From CAIWXH01 sp964555675 (GTDB taxonomy: Bacteria; Chloroflexota; Chloroflexia; Chloroflexales; Chloroflexaceae), in NCBI GenBank assembly GCA_964555675.1, contig CAZKTU010000004.1:1-64000 (forward strand): a DNA stretch of 64,000 nt. The letters run 5' to 3'. Shown here one piece after another: positions 55,982-64,000 of this stretch. The translations under genes and the position numbers were made by a program. The notes under the pieces are model-generated. The model did no database searches and was not told the origin of the DNA. It worked only from the letters and a program-made list of their open reading frames with translations. The stretch's first letter is position 1. Each line of letters begins with the position of its first letter.

Positions 55982-58900
55982 GTGACCCCGCGCACAACTC
56001 GAATCATCACCGCCGCCCTCGGCCTCGCCCTGAGCCTTGGGCTCTTGATCACCCCCAGCCGCAGCGCCGGCTCGGGGGCGCCGGCAGTGGCCGCCCTCGG
56101 CTCAGCGCCGAGCCTCCCGGCCTACCGCGAGCTGGTACAGAGCGCGGCCCGCGCCAGCTGGGCGGGCCAGCCTGCCGCCGCCCCCGGCTCGCGCCTCGCC
56201 GCCCTGGTCGAGCTCGACATGGCGCCCTTGGCCCTGGTGGGCGCGGGCTGGGGCCACGAGCAGCGGGCGATCTACAGCGCCGAGCTTGCCGCGGCGCGGG
56301 CCACCGTCGCCGCCGAGGTCGAGGCCGCGGGCGGGGTGGTCCTGGCCGACTTCAGCCACGCCGCCTCGGGCATGGCCGTTGAGGTCGACGCGGCCGACAT
56401 TGCCGCCCTCGCGGCCCTGCCGGGCGTGGCCGCCGTGGTGCGCGTCGCCGACTACGCGACCGACCAGGCCGCCGCGCCGATCACCGCGACCCAGGGCGAG
56501 CTGGCGACCCTGATCGGCGCCGACAAGGTACACCGCGCCGGCAACGATGGCACGGGCATCGAGATCGCGATTATCGACAGCGGGATCGACTACACCCACG
56601 TCAAGCTGGGCGGGCCCGGCGACGCGGACTCCTACAGGCGCGCCGCCTGCGGCAGCGCGGCCATCTCGCCCGCCGACCCCGCCTGCGACCCCACCCTCGC
56701 CCCGCCCGCCGACCTCTTCCCGAACGCCAAGGTGATCGGCGGCCGCGACCTGGTGGGCGATATCTGGCCCGATCCCGATCCGCGCTGCGGGACGCAGCTG
56801 GTCTGCCCCGTCTCAGATGAGAACCCGATCGACCTGCACGGCCACGGCACCCACGTGGCCGATATCGCCGCGGGCCGACCGATCACGGCGGGCGGCGCCG
56901 ATGTCGGCGTCGCGCCGGGCGCCAACCTCTGGGCCTTCAAGGCCTGTAACGGCGCGGCCGACCTCTGTAACGGCGTGGCCCTGCTCGAGGCGATCGACTC
57001 GGCCCTCGATCTCGACCGCTCCGACCGCGGCCAGTGTACGGCGGGGCCGGCCTGCAGGGCCTACGACCCGGCCGACATCATCGTGCTGGCCCTCAGCTAC
57101 AGCTACGGCCAGCCCGAAGACGCCGTCAGCCTCTTCGTCAACCTGGCCGGCTTCTACGGCTCGTTCGTGGTGGCGGCGGCCGGCAACGACGGCGACAAGC
57201 CCTATATTGTCGGCTCGCCCGCCACGGCTGCGGCGGCGCTGGCGGTGGCCGAGAGCGTCATGCCCCAGCCGGGCGGCGGCGCGGCCGTGACGGCCGGCGG
57301 GCGCACCCTCGACGCCCTGCACCAGGCCTGGTCGCCCGAGGTCGCCGCGCCCCTAGTGGCGCACCTGCGCTATGGCGACGGCGGCGGCGCCAATGCCGAC
57401 GGCTGCGCCCCCCTCGCGCCGTGGCAGGGCGCCCTGCTGCTCGACAGGGGCGGCTGCCCGACGGCGCTGAAGGCGGCCAATGCGTCCGCGGCGGGGGCGG
57501 GCCTGGTCCTCGTGGCCGACAATGCCCGCTCCGACGCGCCCCCCGTGCTCAACGCCGCGGCCGCCTCACTCCCCGTGTACAGCCTCTCGTACGGCGAGGG
57601 CCAGCGCCTGCAACAGGTGGCCCGCAGCGAGGGGAGCGTGGCGGCCACACCCCTGGCCGCCGACGTCGAGCGCGTGGCCGCCGACGCGAGCCGCGGCCCG
57701 CGCATCGCCGACAACGCTATGAAGCCAGATCTGGCCGCGCCAGGGGCGATCATCTCGGCCCAGGCCGGCGGCGGGCGGGCGGTGACGGCCTTCGGCGGGT
57801 CGTCCGGGGCCGCGCCCGTGGCCGCGGGCGTGGCCGCCCTGGCCATCCAGGAGCTCGAGGAGAAGGGCGCCCTCGACCCGGACCCCGGCCTGGCCGACGC
57901 GCCGGGCCAGCCCCCGCTCTCGCTGGCGCCCCTGGTCAAGGCCCTGCTGATGAATAACGCCTTCGCCGAGCTCCAGGCGCCGGCGGGGGGCCTCGCGCCG
58001 TTCACCCTCCAGGGGGCCGGCCGGGTGAACGCCCAGGCTGCCTTCGTGGGCCGCACCCTGGCCCTCGACGCCACGGCCATGCTGAACCTGCTCGCCGCCA
58101 GCCCCGAGCTGAACAAGTGTACCATCAGCCCCTACCGCGACCTGCTGCTCTACAGGCTCATCGGGGCCACACCCCCCTGCGCCGACCTTTACCCCGGCGG
58201 CGACCCGCTCTTCCAGGCCTGGAACGCCCAGAGCGGCAGCGTCTCGTTCGGCTACAGGCCAACCGTCGGCTTCCAGGAGCTGACGCGCCAGGTGGTGGTG
58301 GTCAACTATTCGCGCTCGCCCCGCAGCTACAGCCTCAGCACCGGCCTGCGCTTCGCCGACGACGTAGGCCGCGGCGTGAGCCTCAGCGCCTCGCCCGCGC
58401 GCCTCGAACTGGCCGGCGGCGACAGCGCAATCGTCAGCGTCACCCTCACCATCAGCCCGCGCGACCTCCCCGAGTGGACGCTCAACGGGGGCGCCCTGGG
58501 CAATCGGGGCAGCGCCTCCTGCGCCTCGACCGCCCCCGAGCGCGACTGCCCCAGCCTGACCCTCTTCGAGGTCGACGGGGCCCTGCTCGTCGACGGCGGC
58601 GTGAACAACCGCATCAGCGTGCCCATCCACGTCCTGCCGCGCAAAGTGGCCGACGTGTCGGTCTCGCGCGTCCTCGAGCGCCAGGTGCTGCTCAGCAATC
58701 GGGCCGCTTTCCAGGCCGGCGAGGTCGAGCCCTTCGCCCTGATCGATGTCAGCCCCAATAAGTGCGACACCCGCAGCGGCCTCTGCGACGACCTCGACTA
58801 TGTGCCCGGGTCGCGCCCCGGCAGCGGCCAGAGCCCGGTCGACCTGCGCTATGTGGGCCTGCGCAGCTACAGCGCGCCCGGCCTGAACGCCGAGCTGCTG

Positions 58901-59533
58901 CTCCCGCCGGCGCCCGCCGGCGCCCTGGCCGACGAGGTGGTCGAGTTCGCCATGACGGTCTGGGACAAGCCCTACAGGGCCTCGCCGAACTTCCCGGTGC
59001 AGTTCGAGGTGCACATCGACGCCGACGCCGACGGGATCGGCGACTATGTGGCCTATAACGCCGACCTGGGCGGCGGCCGCGACGGGCGCAGCGCGGTCTT
59101 CGTGCGCGACGTCAACCCGAGCGACGGCCAGCGGCCGACTGCGCCCTACCTCTATAGCGTGGCCGACTTCAACTCGCAGAACTGGGTGCTGCCGGTCCCG
59201 GCCGCGGCCGTGGGCCTGCGCAGCGACCGGCCCTTCCGCTTCTACGTCCTGGCCCTCGACGCCTACTTCAAAGGCGGGACGAACACGGCCCCCTGGGACT
59301 GTTCGCCCGGCCCCGTCAATGCCTGCGGCGTCGCCCGTCACACGATGCAGACGGGGGCGCTGCGCTTCCGCCCCGGCGCTACCGCCCTGAGCGTGCCGGT
59401 CGAGGCCCGGGCCGTGCTCGGCTTCGGCGAGGATGTGGGCGGCGTGGCCGCCTCGCCGTCACAGATCGGCCTGCTGCTGCTCTTCCGCGACGCCCAGCCC
59501 AGCCTGGAGGCCGAGAGCGTTCGGCTACGCTAG
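55982..59533 (+). CDS. Secreted subtilisin-like (S8) serine protease with PA insert
   Basis: 1183 residues from a GTG at 55982 with AAGGGTGA upstream. N-terminal signal peptide (basic start, hydrophobic LGLALSLGLLI, cut near 28-30), then an inhibitor-like prodomain (about 90-155). Catalytic domain: Asp in IAIIDSGIDYTH (about 199), His in HGHGTHVADIAAG (about 288), Asn in VVAAAGNDGDKPY, Ser in FGGSSGAAPVAAG (about 608). A protease-associated domain is inserted at about 425-545. About 480 C-terminal residues are beta-rich (fibronectin-like). Probably an extracellular nutritional or sheath-processing protease. The next gene converges after 15 bp. Confidence 0.92.
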   Translation: MTPRTTRIITAALGLALSLGLLITPSRSAGSGAPAVAALGSAPSLPAYRELVQSAARASWAGQPAAAPGSRLAALVELDMAPLALVGAGWGHEQRAIYSAELAAARATVAAEVEAAGGVVLADFSHAASGMAVEVDAADIAALAALPGVAAVVRVADYATDQAAAPITATQGELATLIGADKVHRAGNDGTGIEIAIIDSGIDYTHVKLGGPGDADSYRRAACGSAAISPADPACDPTLAPPADLFPNAKVIGGRDLVGDIWPDPDPRCGTQLVCPVSDENPIDLHGHGTHVADIAAGRPITAGGADVGVAPGANLWAFKACNGAADLCNGVALLEAIDSALDLDRSDRGQCTAGPACRAYDPADIIVLALSYSYGQPEDAVSLFVNLAGFYGSFVVAAAGNDGDKPYIVGSPATAAAALAVAESVMPQPGGGAAVTAGGRTLDALHQAWSPEVAAPLVAHLRYGDGGGANADGCAPLAPWQGALLLDRGGCPTALKAANASAAGAGLVLVADNARSDAPPVLNAAAASLPVYSLSYGEGQRLQQVARSEGSVAATPLAADVERVAADASRGPRIADNAMKPDLAAPGAIISAQAGGGRAVTAFGGSSGAAPVAAGVAALAIQELEEKGALDPDPGLADAPGQPPLSLAPLVKALLMNNAFAELQAPAGGLAPFTLQGAGRVNAQAAFVGRTLALDATAMLNLLAASPELNKCTISPYRDLLLYRLIGATPPCADLYPGGDPLFQAWNAQSGSVSFGYRPTVGFQELTRQVVVVNYSRSPRSYSLSTGLRFADDVGRGVSLSASPARLELAGGDSAIVSVTLTISPRDLPEWTLNGGALGNRGSASCASTAPERDCPSLTLFEVDGALLVDGGVNNRISVPIHVLPRKVADVSVSRVLERQVLLSNRAAFQAGEVEPFALIDVSPNKCDTRSGLCDDLDYVPGSRPGSGQSPVDLRYVGLRSYSAPGLNAELLLPPAPAGALADEVVEFAMTVWDKPYRASPNFPVQFEVHIDADADGIGDYVAYNADLGGGRDGRSAVFVRDVNPSDGQRPTAPYLYSVADFNSQNWVLPVPAAAVGLRSDRPFRFYVLALDAYFKGGTNTAPWDCSPGPVNACGVARHTMQTGALRFRPGATALSVPVEARAVLGFGEDVGGVAASPSQIGLLLLFRDAQPSLEAESVRLR

Positions 59534-59548
59534 ATTTCACCCACGGCC

Positions 59549-61300
59549 CTACGCCACTCCGAGCTGCCGGGCCCGCGCGGCGGCCTCGGTGCGCGAGGCG
59601 GCGCCGAGCTTCTCGAGGATGTTGGCGACGTGGCGCTTGGCGGTGTGCAGGCTGATCACCAGCCGGTCGGCGATGGCCTGGTTGCTCAGGCCGATCGCCA
59701 CCAGGCGCAGCACCTCCACCTCGCGGGCCGTGAGGGCCTCGCCGCTCTCGTCGAGGACGAGGCCCGCGACGACCAGGGGCCCGGGCGCGGCGTGCACCGC
59801 GGGGGGCGCGGGCTGGGCCGGGGCCAGGCCGAGGGCCCGGGCGGCCACCTCGAGGCTGATGCCCCGCTCGACGCAGAGGCGCAGCATCGGCGCCCAGATG
59901 GTGAGCAAATAGGTCAGGTCGGGGCGCCGCTCGCGCACCTCTTCGGGGAGGGCCTCGACCCAGGCCCGCAGCGTGCCGAGGGCGCCCTGAGCGATCAGCG
60001 GCTCGGCAAGCTCGTCGAGCAGGGCCACGGCCTCGTCCCACGCCCCGGCCTCGAGATAGTGGCGCATCCGCCGGGCGGGCGCCCGCTCGACACGGGCGGC
60101 GCGCAGGTGCAACCGGCGGCCCCACTCGGGGGCCTCGCGTCGCAGCCGCTCGCGCAGGAATTCGCGGAACAGATCCTGGTAGCGGTAGGTCGGGGCCTGG
60201 GCGGCCGGGGCGTCGCCGAGCTCGACGAGGAACAGATTGCGCGTATAGAGCTCGTCGAGGACTGCCCCCGCGTCCTCGCGGCCAGTTACCGCGGCGCACA
60301 CGGCGGGGGTCAGATCCTGGAGGATGGCCGTCTCGATCAGGAACATGCGCACGAAGGGGTCCTGACGCTCGAGGACCTCTGCGGCGAGATACTCGTAGAG
60401 CGAACGGTCGAGCCGCTCGAGGCCGGCGAGAAAGCGCGAGCGCTCGCCGCCGCTGGCGATGCGCCCGAGCGAGGCGGCGAGCAGGCCGAGACCGGCGGCC
60501 CAGCCCTCGGTCTGAGCGTAGAGGGCGCTCACCTCGGCCTCGCCCAGGCACAGCCCCAGGCGAGCATTGAGCAGATCGGCGGCCTCGGCCCGGCTGAAGC
60601 GCAGGTCGTGGAAGCGTAGCTCGACTAGTTCGCGGCGCACGCGCCAGCGCGCCAGGGGCAGGGGCGGGTCCTGGCGGGTGGCGACCACAATCGTCAGCTC
60701 GGGGGGCAGCAGGTCGACGAAGCGCTCGAGGGCCGCGTAGATCGCCGGCTCGCTCACCGCGTGCAGGTCGTCGAGGACCAGGGCGGTGGGGCCCGTAATC
60801 GCCTCGAGCAGATCGTCGGTCAGGGCCTCGACCACGCTCAGGCCCAGGGGCGGGCCGCCCGCTTGGTCGGCGGCGAGGAGCGCGAGGGCCGTGGCGCCGG
60901 CCGCGGGCGCGATCTGACGGCAGGCGGCGATCAGACCGTGCAGGAAGCGCACCAGATCGTCGTCGTGCTCGTCGAGCGAGAGCCAGGCCGCCTGACCTGC
61001 GCCGAGGAGCTTGGCGCCCTCGAGGCCGGCGAGGGCCTGGGCGATCAGCGTGGTCTTGCCGGCGCCCGCAGGGGCCGAGACCAGGGCGAGGCGGGCGGCG
61101 CCGACGGCGCGGCGCAAGGCCGTGCTGAGCTGGGGGCGGGGCAGCAGGTCGTCGCGCGCCCGGGGTGGGCGCAGCTTCGTGCGCACGAAGATGGCAGGCG
61201 CATGAGGCGACGGGGAAACGGCGCGGGCCCAGGATCCCAGGGCCGGGGCGATAGGCCAGCGCGTCACACCGCTCATCGAGATAATCATAGCCCTCCTCAT
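59549..61300 (-). CDS. Shortened MalT-type LuxR-family ATP-dependent regulator
   Basis: 583 residues (an alternative ATG lies at 61288). STAND ATPase: FVRTKLRPPRARDDLLPRP, Walker A LVSAPAGAGKTTLIAQ (about 74-89), Walker B PTALVLDDLHAVSE, VVATRQDPPLPLARWR, YRYQDLFREFLRERL. The last 63 residues are a LuxR HTH: LTAREVEVLRLVAIGLSNQA, then LVISLHTAKRHVANILEKLG. MalT relatives usually have 300-400 residues of TPR sensor between winged helix and HTH; here only about 120 remain. It is divergent from a BTAD regulator that does carry TPR-like repeats. The ligand is unknown. Confidence 0.88.
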   Translation of the reverse strand: MRRAMIISMSGVTRWPIAPALGSWARAVSPSPHAPAIFVRTKLRPPRARDDLLPRPQLSTALRRAVGAARLALVSAPAGAGKTTLIAQALAGLEGAKLLGAGQAAWLSLDEHDDDLVRFLHGLIAACRQIAPAAGATALALLAADQAGGPPLGLSVVEALTDDLLEAITGPTALVLDDLHAVSEPAIYAALERFVDLLPPELTIVVATRQDPPLPLARWRVRRELVELRFHDLRFSRAEAADLLNARLGLCLGEAEVSALYAQTEGWAAGLGLLAASLGRIASGGERSRFLAGLERLDRSLYEYLAAEVLERQDPFVRMFLIETAILQDLTPAVCAAVTGREDAGAVLDELYTRNLFLVELGDAPAAQAPTYRYQDLFREFLRERLRREAPEWGRRLHLRAARVERAPARRMRHYLEAGAWDEAVALLDELAEPLIAQGALGTLRAWVEALPEEVRERRPDLTYLLTIWAPMLRLCVERGISLEVAARALGLAPAQPAPPAVHAAPGPLVVAGLVLDESGEALTAREVEVLRLVAIGLSNQAIADRLVISLHTAKRHVANILEKLGAASRTEAAARARQLGVA

Positions 61301-61883
61301 GCCGCGCCTACAGATGCGCCGATACGATGCTGCTCATGACGCCTGTACGACGCGCCCGGTTCCCAGTTCGCCCGGGCCGGCAGCTGCAATCCTACGAAAG
61401 TCGTAGCCGACAGAGCTGCGATGGGATGTTCTACCAGCAGGCCATCGAAGATAGGCCGTAGTGTAATCATTGGCCGGAGTGCGAGCGTCGGCCTGAGGGC
61501 GGAACTAGCCCTTGTTGATGCGCGACGGCGCTTCTCCAGGAACTCTCGCCTCGATCAGAGGCCTGGGGTGTCTGCAAGAGTCGCCCCCGGCTCACCCCTT
61601 ACATGAGTGCAAACCACCAGCGATCAATCGGGCCGGCGGCCCGGCCTTCGCCCCGGCCATACTGGCAGGGCGCCCATGTCGCTCGCGCCGTGCCCGTCGT
61701 AGAAACCGGCCCCTGTGTGCCGTCCCTGTGGCGGCGAAGCCTGCCTGCTCGCTGCAGCCCACGCGATTGGCCTGCGGCGGGGGGCTCATCATGCGTGAGA
61801 TACGTACGGCCTGTATGTCTACCACTGGCCTGCGTCGCCCGACCCAAGGGCCTGGCTACGCCACATCACCCAATGAGGTGCTG
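61301..61883. other. Divergent intergenic region between two regulators
   Basis: 583 bp without a convincing gene, although the frame of the BTAD gene stays open upstream from 61512. It contains the palindrome CTACGA-AAG-TCGTAG (61392-61406), a candidate operator. GAGGTG just before 61884 supports the BTAD start there. No strong -10/-35 pair was seen. Confidence 0.55.
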
Positions 61884-63590
61884 ATGAGCGGCATCCCGAA
61901 GCCGCGCGCCCAGACCGACCCATGGGAGCGCCAGAAGCGAAGCGGGTGGGATACGTATCGCCGCGCGATCGATCTGCTCGAGCGCGACGAGTGGGCCCCG
62001 GCCCTACGGCTCCTGGCCGCCGCCGAGACCGAGTTTCGCACCGAGGATGACCACGACGGGCTGTGGCGCGCCCTCAGCGGCCAGGCCGTCGCCCACTGGG
62101 GCGCCGGCGACAGCCCCCTGGCCGTCGCCAGAGCCACGGCCGCCCTGCGCGCCGCCGAGAGTGTCTCTGACGTAGAGGGCGCCGGCCTCACGGCCTGGCA
62201 GCTGGCCGTGATGCTGCTCTCGCAGGGCGACTACAGGCGGGCCGCCGAGCTGCTGCTCCGCTCCGAGCAGGCCCTCAACGCAGCCCAGGCCGAGGCGCCC
62301 GCCACCGAGGTTGGCGCGGCCGCCCGCCTCTGCCTCGAGATCTTGCGCTGGCAGGGGATGGTGGCCCAGGGCCTCGCCGAACGCCGCACCGCCTCCGAGG
62401 TCGTCCTGGCCATCCAGCGCGACCTGGCCGCCCGCCTGGGGCAGGCCGCCATCGCCCTGCGCGCCCTCTCCGGCCTCGCCTCCGGCAGCCCCTGGTCCTC
62501 GCGCGCGCTGCTCTTGCCGGTGGCGGCGAACCAGCCGACCTTGCCCGAGCGCGAGGCCGCCCGCGTGACCCTGACCTCGCGCCTGAGCCGCTGGTGGCGC
62601 AGTCTGACCGACGGCCAGGCCGAGGGCGTCGCCCTGCCGCCGATCGCCGTGCCGGCCCCGCTACCCCCCGCCACACAGCGCCTGTTCGGGCCGCCGAGCA
62701 CGGCCGAGGCGCCCGAACCGGCCCACACTCCGCAGCCCACGCCGTCGCCCGAGGGCGCCGAGACCGCAGGCCCCGCCCAGGCCCCCATCGAGGCGGCGCC
62801 CTCGCCCGCCGAGGCCAGGTCTGGCCCACGTGGGGCCCGCATCGCCGTCACCTGTTTCGGATCGTTCCGCGTCACCATCGATGATCGGACCGTCGAGCGC
62901 TGGGAGAGCGGCCGCGCTCGCGCCATCTTCAAGTACCTGGTGGTCCGCAACGCGGCGCCGGTCTCGAAAGAGCTGCTGGCCGAGCTGTTCTGGCCCGAGT
63001 CCGAGCCGGATCTCGCCAGGCGCAGCCTGCACCAGGCGATCTACTGCCTGCGCCAGTCCCTCAAGCGGGTCGCCCCCGACCTGAGTGTGATCAAGTTCGC
63101 CGACGACTGCTACCAGCTCAGCGTCGCCGGCGGTCTCTGGGTCGACAGCGAAGAGTTCACCCGCAGCATCGCCGAGGCCAGGGCCCGCCTCGGCGCGGGC
63201 GACCACGACGCGGCCATGGCCGCCTACGCCGTCGCCGCCGACCTCGTGCGCGGCGAGTTTCTCGAGGAGGAGCGCTACGAGGCCTGGGCCGAAGAGCTGC
63301 GCCACAGCTACGGCGCCATGTACAGCGAGGCCCTGCACCAGCTGGCCCGCCACTACCACCGGCGGGGCGACCACGCCACCGCCGCCCTCCACTGTCAGCG
63401 CGTCCTGGCCCACGAGCCCTGCGACGAAGAGGCCCACCTCATGCTCATGCGCACCTACGTCGCCCAGGGGCTGCGTCACATGGCCGTGCGCCAGTACCAG
63501 CTCTGCGTGAACGCCCTGCGCAACGAGCTCGACCTCGCGCCCTCGGGCGAGCTCGAGAGCTTCTACAGGCAGGTCGTCGCCGTCGAGTAG
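61884..63590 (+). CDS. BTAD-domain transcriptional regulator with N-terminal TPR-like repeats
   Basis: 568 residues from the ATG at 61884 (GAGGTG 5 bp upstream). The frame is open further upstream, but that part is Arg/Pro-rich and unlike protein. Residues 10-240 are helical TPR-like (WDTYRRAIDLLERDEWAPAL). A Pro/Ala-rich linker spans about 250-315. From about 318 comes a winged-helix DNA-binding domain (VTCFGSFRVTIDD, KYLVVRNAAPVSKELLAELF, RRSLHQAIYCLRQSLK), followed by the BTAD helices (YSEALHQLARHYHRRGDHAT, LRNELDLAPSGE). It is SARP-like, but its HTH is central rather than N-terminal, as often in Chloroflexota. Target genes unknown. Confidence 0.87.
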   Translation: MSGIPKPRAQTDPWERQKRSGWDTYRRAIDLLERDEWAPALRLLAAAETEFRTEDDHDGLWRALSGQAVAHWGAGDSPLAVARATAALRAAESVSDVEGAGLTAWQLAVMLLSQGDYRRAAELLLRSEQALNAAQAEAPATEVGAAARLCLEILRWQGMVAQGLAERRTASEVVLAIQRDLAARLGQAAIALRALSGLASGSPWSSRALLLPVAANQPTLPEREAARVTLTSRLSRWWRSLTDGQAEGVALPPIAVPAPLPPATQRLFGPPSTAEAPEPAHTPQPTPSPEGAETAGPAQAPIEAAPSPAEARSGPRGARIAVTCFGSFRVTIDDRTVERWESGRARAIFKYLVVRNAAPVSKELLAELFWPESEPDLARRSLHQAIYCLRQSLKRVAPDLSVIKFADDCYQLSVAGGLWVDSEEFTRSIAEARARLGAGDHDAAMAAYAVAADLVRGEFLEEERYEAWAEELRHSYGAMYSEALHQLARHYHRRGDHATAALHCQRVLAHEPCDEEAHLMLMRTYVAQGLRHMAVRQYQLCVNALRNELDLAPSGELESFYRQVVAVE

Positions 63591-63596
63591 CCCCAC

Positions 63597-63640
63597 CCCG
63601 TCCGACCCCGTCCGACCTCGTCCGACCCCGCCCCCGGGCC
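63597..63640. repeat. 10-bp tandem repeat TCCGACCCCG
   Basis: Three consecutive copies (63601, 63611 with one change, 63621) plus flanking partial copies, directly after the BTAD stop codon. Confidence 0.8.
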
Positions 63641-63902
63641 GCGCTCGCCCGCCCCGCCCCTCCTCTCCTACCCCTCCTGCTCCTCCCGCCTACCCTCTTC
63701 GCCCGCCCCACCCGCTCATGAGCCAGGCCTGCAAGTTCCGCTCGACGCGCGGGGCCCGGCCCGGCGCGTCCATCAGATCTGCGCGTCCTGTGTGGCTTTA
63801 GCGGCACAAAACCCGCCGCGCTCATGGGCCTTGATGCGGCTCTGCAATACCAGATTCCGCCCCGCCCGCCTGAGCGCGCACAGCGTTTTTGCCCGCCCTC
63901 AG

Positions 63903-63943
63903 GGGCGCTCAACGGGCGCTCAGCGAGGCTCAAGGGGCGCTCA
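63903..63943. repeat. Helically phased GGGCGCTCA direct repeats
   Basis: Exact copies at 63903-63911, 63914-63922 and 63935-63943, with a degenerate one (GAGGCTCA) at about 63925. The spacing is 10-11 bp, one turn of DNA, as in multi-subunit operator arrays. GCGCTCA recurs near 63979. Confidence 0.65.
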
Positions 63944-64000
63944 TTACGCGCCGACATTCGCGCCCGCGCACTACGAAAAGCGCTCAAACATTGCTGAGCC

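Larger units (their letters stand above)
63591..64000. other. Non-coding right end with short tandem repeats
   Basis: No gene seen. It holds 10-bp tandem repeats of TCCGACCCCG (63597-63640), a pyrimidine-rich tract (63641-63715), and GGGCGCTCA repeats (63903-63943). It may be the promoter region of a gene beyond the edge. Confidence 0.6.

Overview
The window is about 70% GC, densely packed and almost entirely protein-coding, with two 100-base N runs (11834-11933, 51548-51647) that are scaffold gaps. Gene content suggests a chromosome of a filamentous, high-GC member of Chloroflexota (class Chloroflexia). The pointers are BTAD and MalT-like LuxR regulators, large GT39 membrane glycosyltransferases, a DUF2089/SHOCT-like operon, a QTMAN-like glycosyltransferase, a eukaryote-type ProRS and an actinobacterial-type XylA. 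This placement is inferred from gene families; no rRNA gene is present. I recognised no tRNA, rRNA, CRISPR array, transposase or prophage.

Left part (1-24.5 kb): a TPR-RecQ helicase runs off the left edge. After a regulatory intergenic region comes a three-gene glycan operon: dolichyl-phosphate-mannose-synthase-like GT2, GtrA-GT2 fusion, and GT39-GH8 fusion. It ends at a strong hairpin facing the xylAB operon. A family of short GC-rich hairpin repeats with an assembly gap follows. Next are a response regulator with a degenerate GGDEF domain, divergent from a biotin carboxylase/BCCP gene, then a GNAT, proS with a clear terminator, and a leftward GT39 gene. The leftward serC-VOC-GT4 cluster diverges from an FAD oxidoreductase-TrmH methyltransferase pair.

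Middle (24.5-42 kb): a GlcE-GlcD fusion is followed by the most striking locus. A leftward HerA/DUF853 ATPase gene is tightly coupled to a zinc-ribbon E2-like (ubiquitin-conjugating fold) gene and an E1/ThiF-like gene. From the same promoter region a pair of transglutaminase-like protease genes and an ECF S-component diverge. mgsA, ftsK and a DUF2089/SHOCT-like/DUF4097-like operon follow. That operon has a near-consensus promoter and a 33-codon leader ORF.

Right part (42-64 kb): cvpA, mutS2, a LysM protein, a carboxylesterase and a PLD-type cardiolipin synthase are co-oriented. They are followed by a DegT aminotransferase and a beta-CASP metallo-beta-lactamase with a duplicated C-terminal domain that ends in the second gap. 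Beyond it lie a BD-FAE-like esterase, a bacterial homologue of the plant ubiquitin-linked peptidase DA1 (LIM-like zinc fingers plus HEYAH peptidase), an enoyl-CoA hydratase divergent from a QTMAN-like glycosyltransferase, a large secreted subtilase with a palindrome on its -35 box, a shortened MalT/LuxR regulator and a divergent TPR-BTAD regulator. The right edge is non-coding with short repeats.

Many promoters share an extended -10 element, TG(C/G)TA(C/T)A(A/C)T, which appears to be a house style of this genome.
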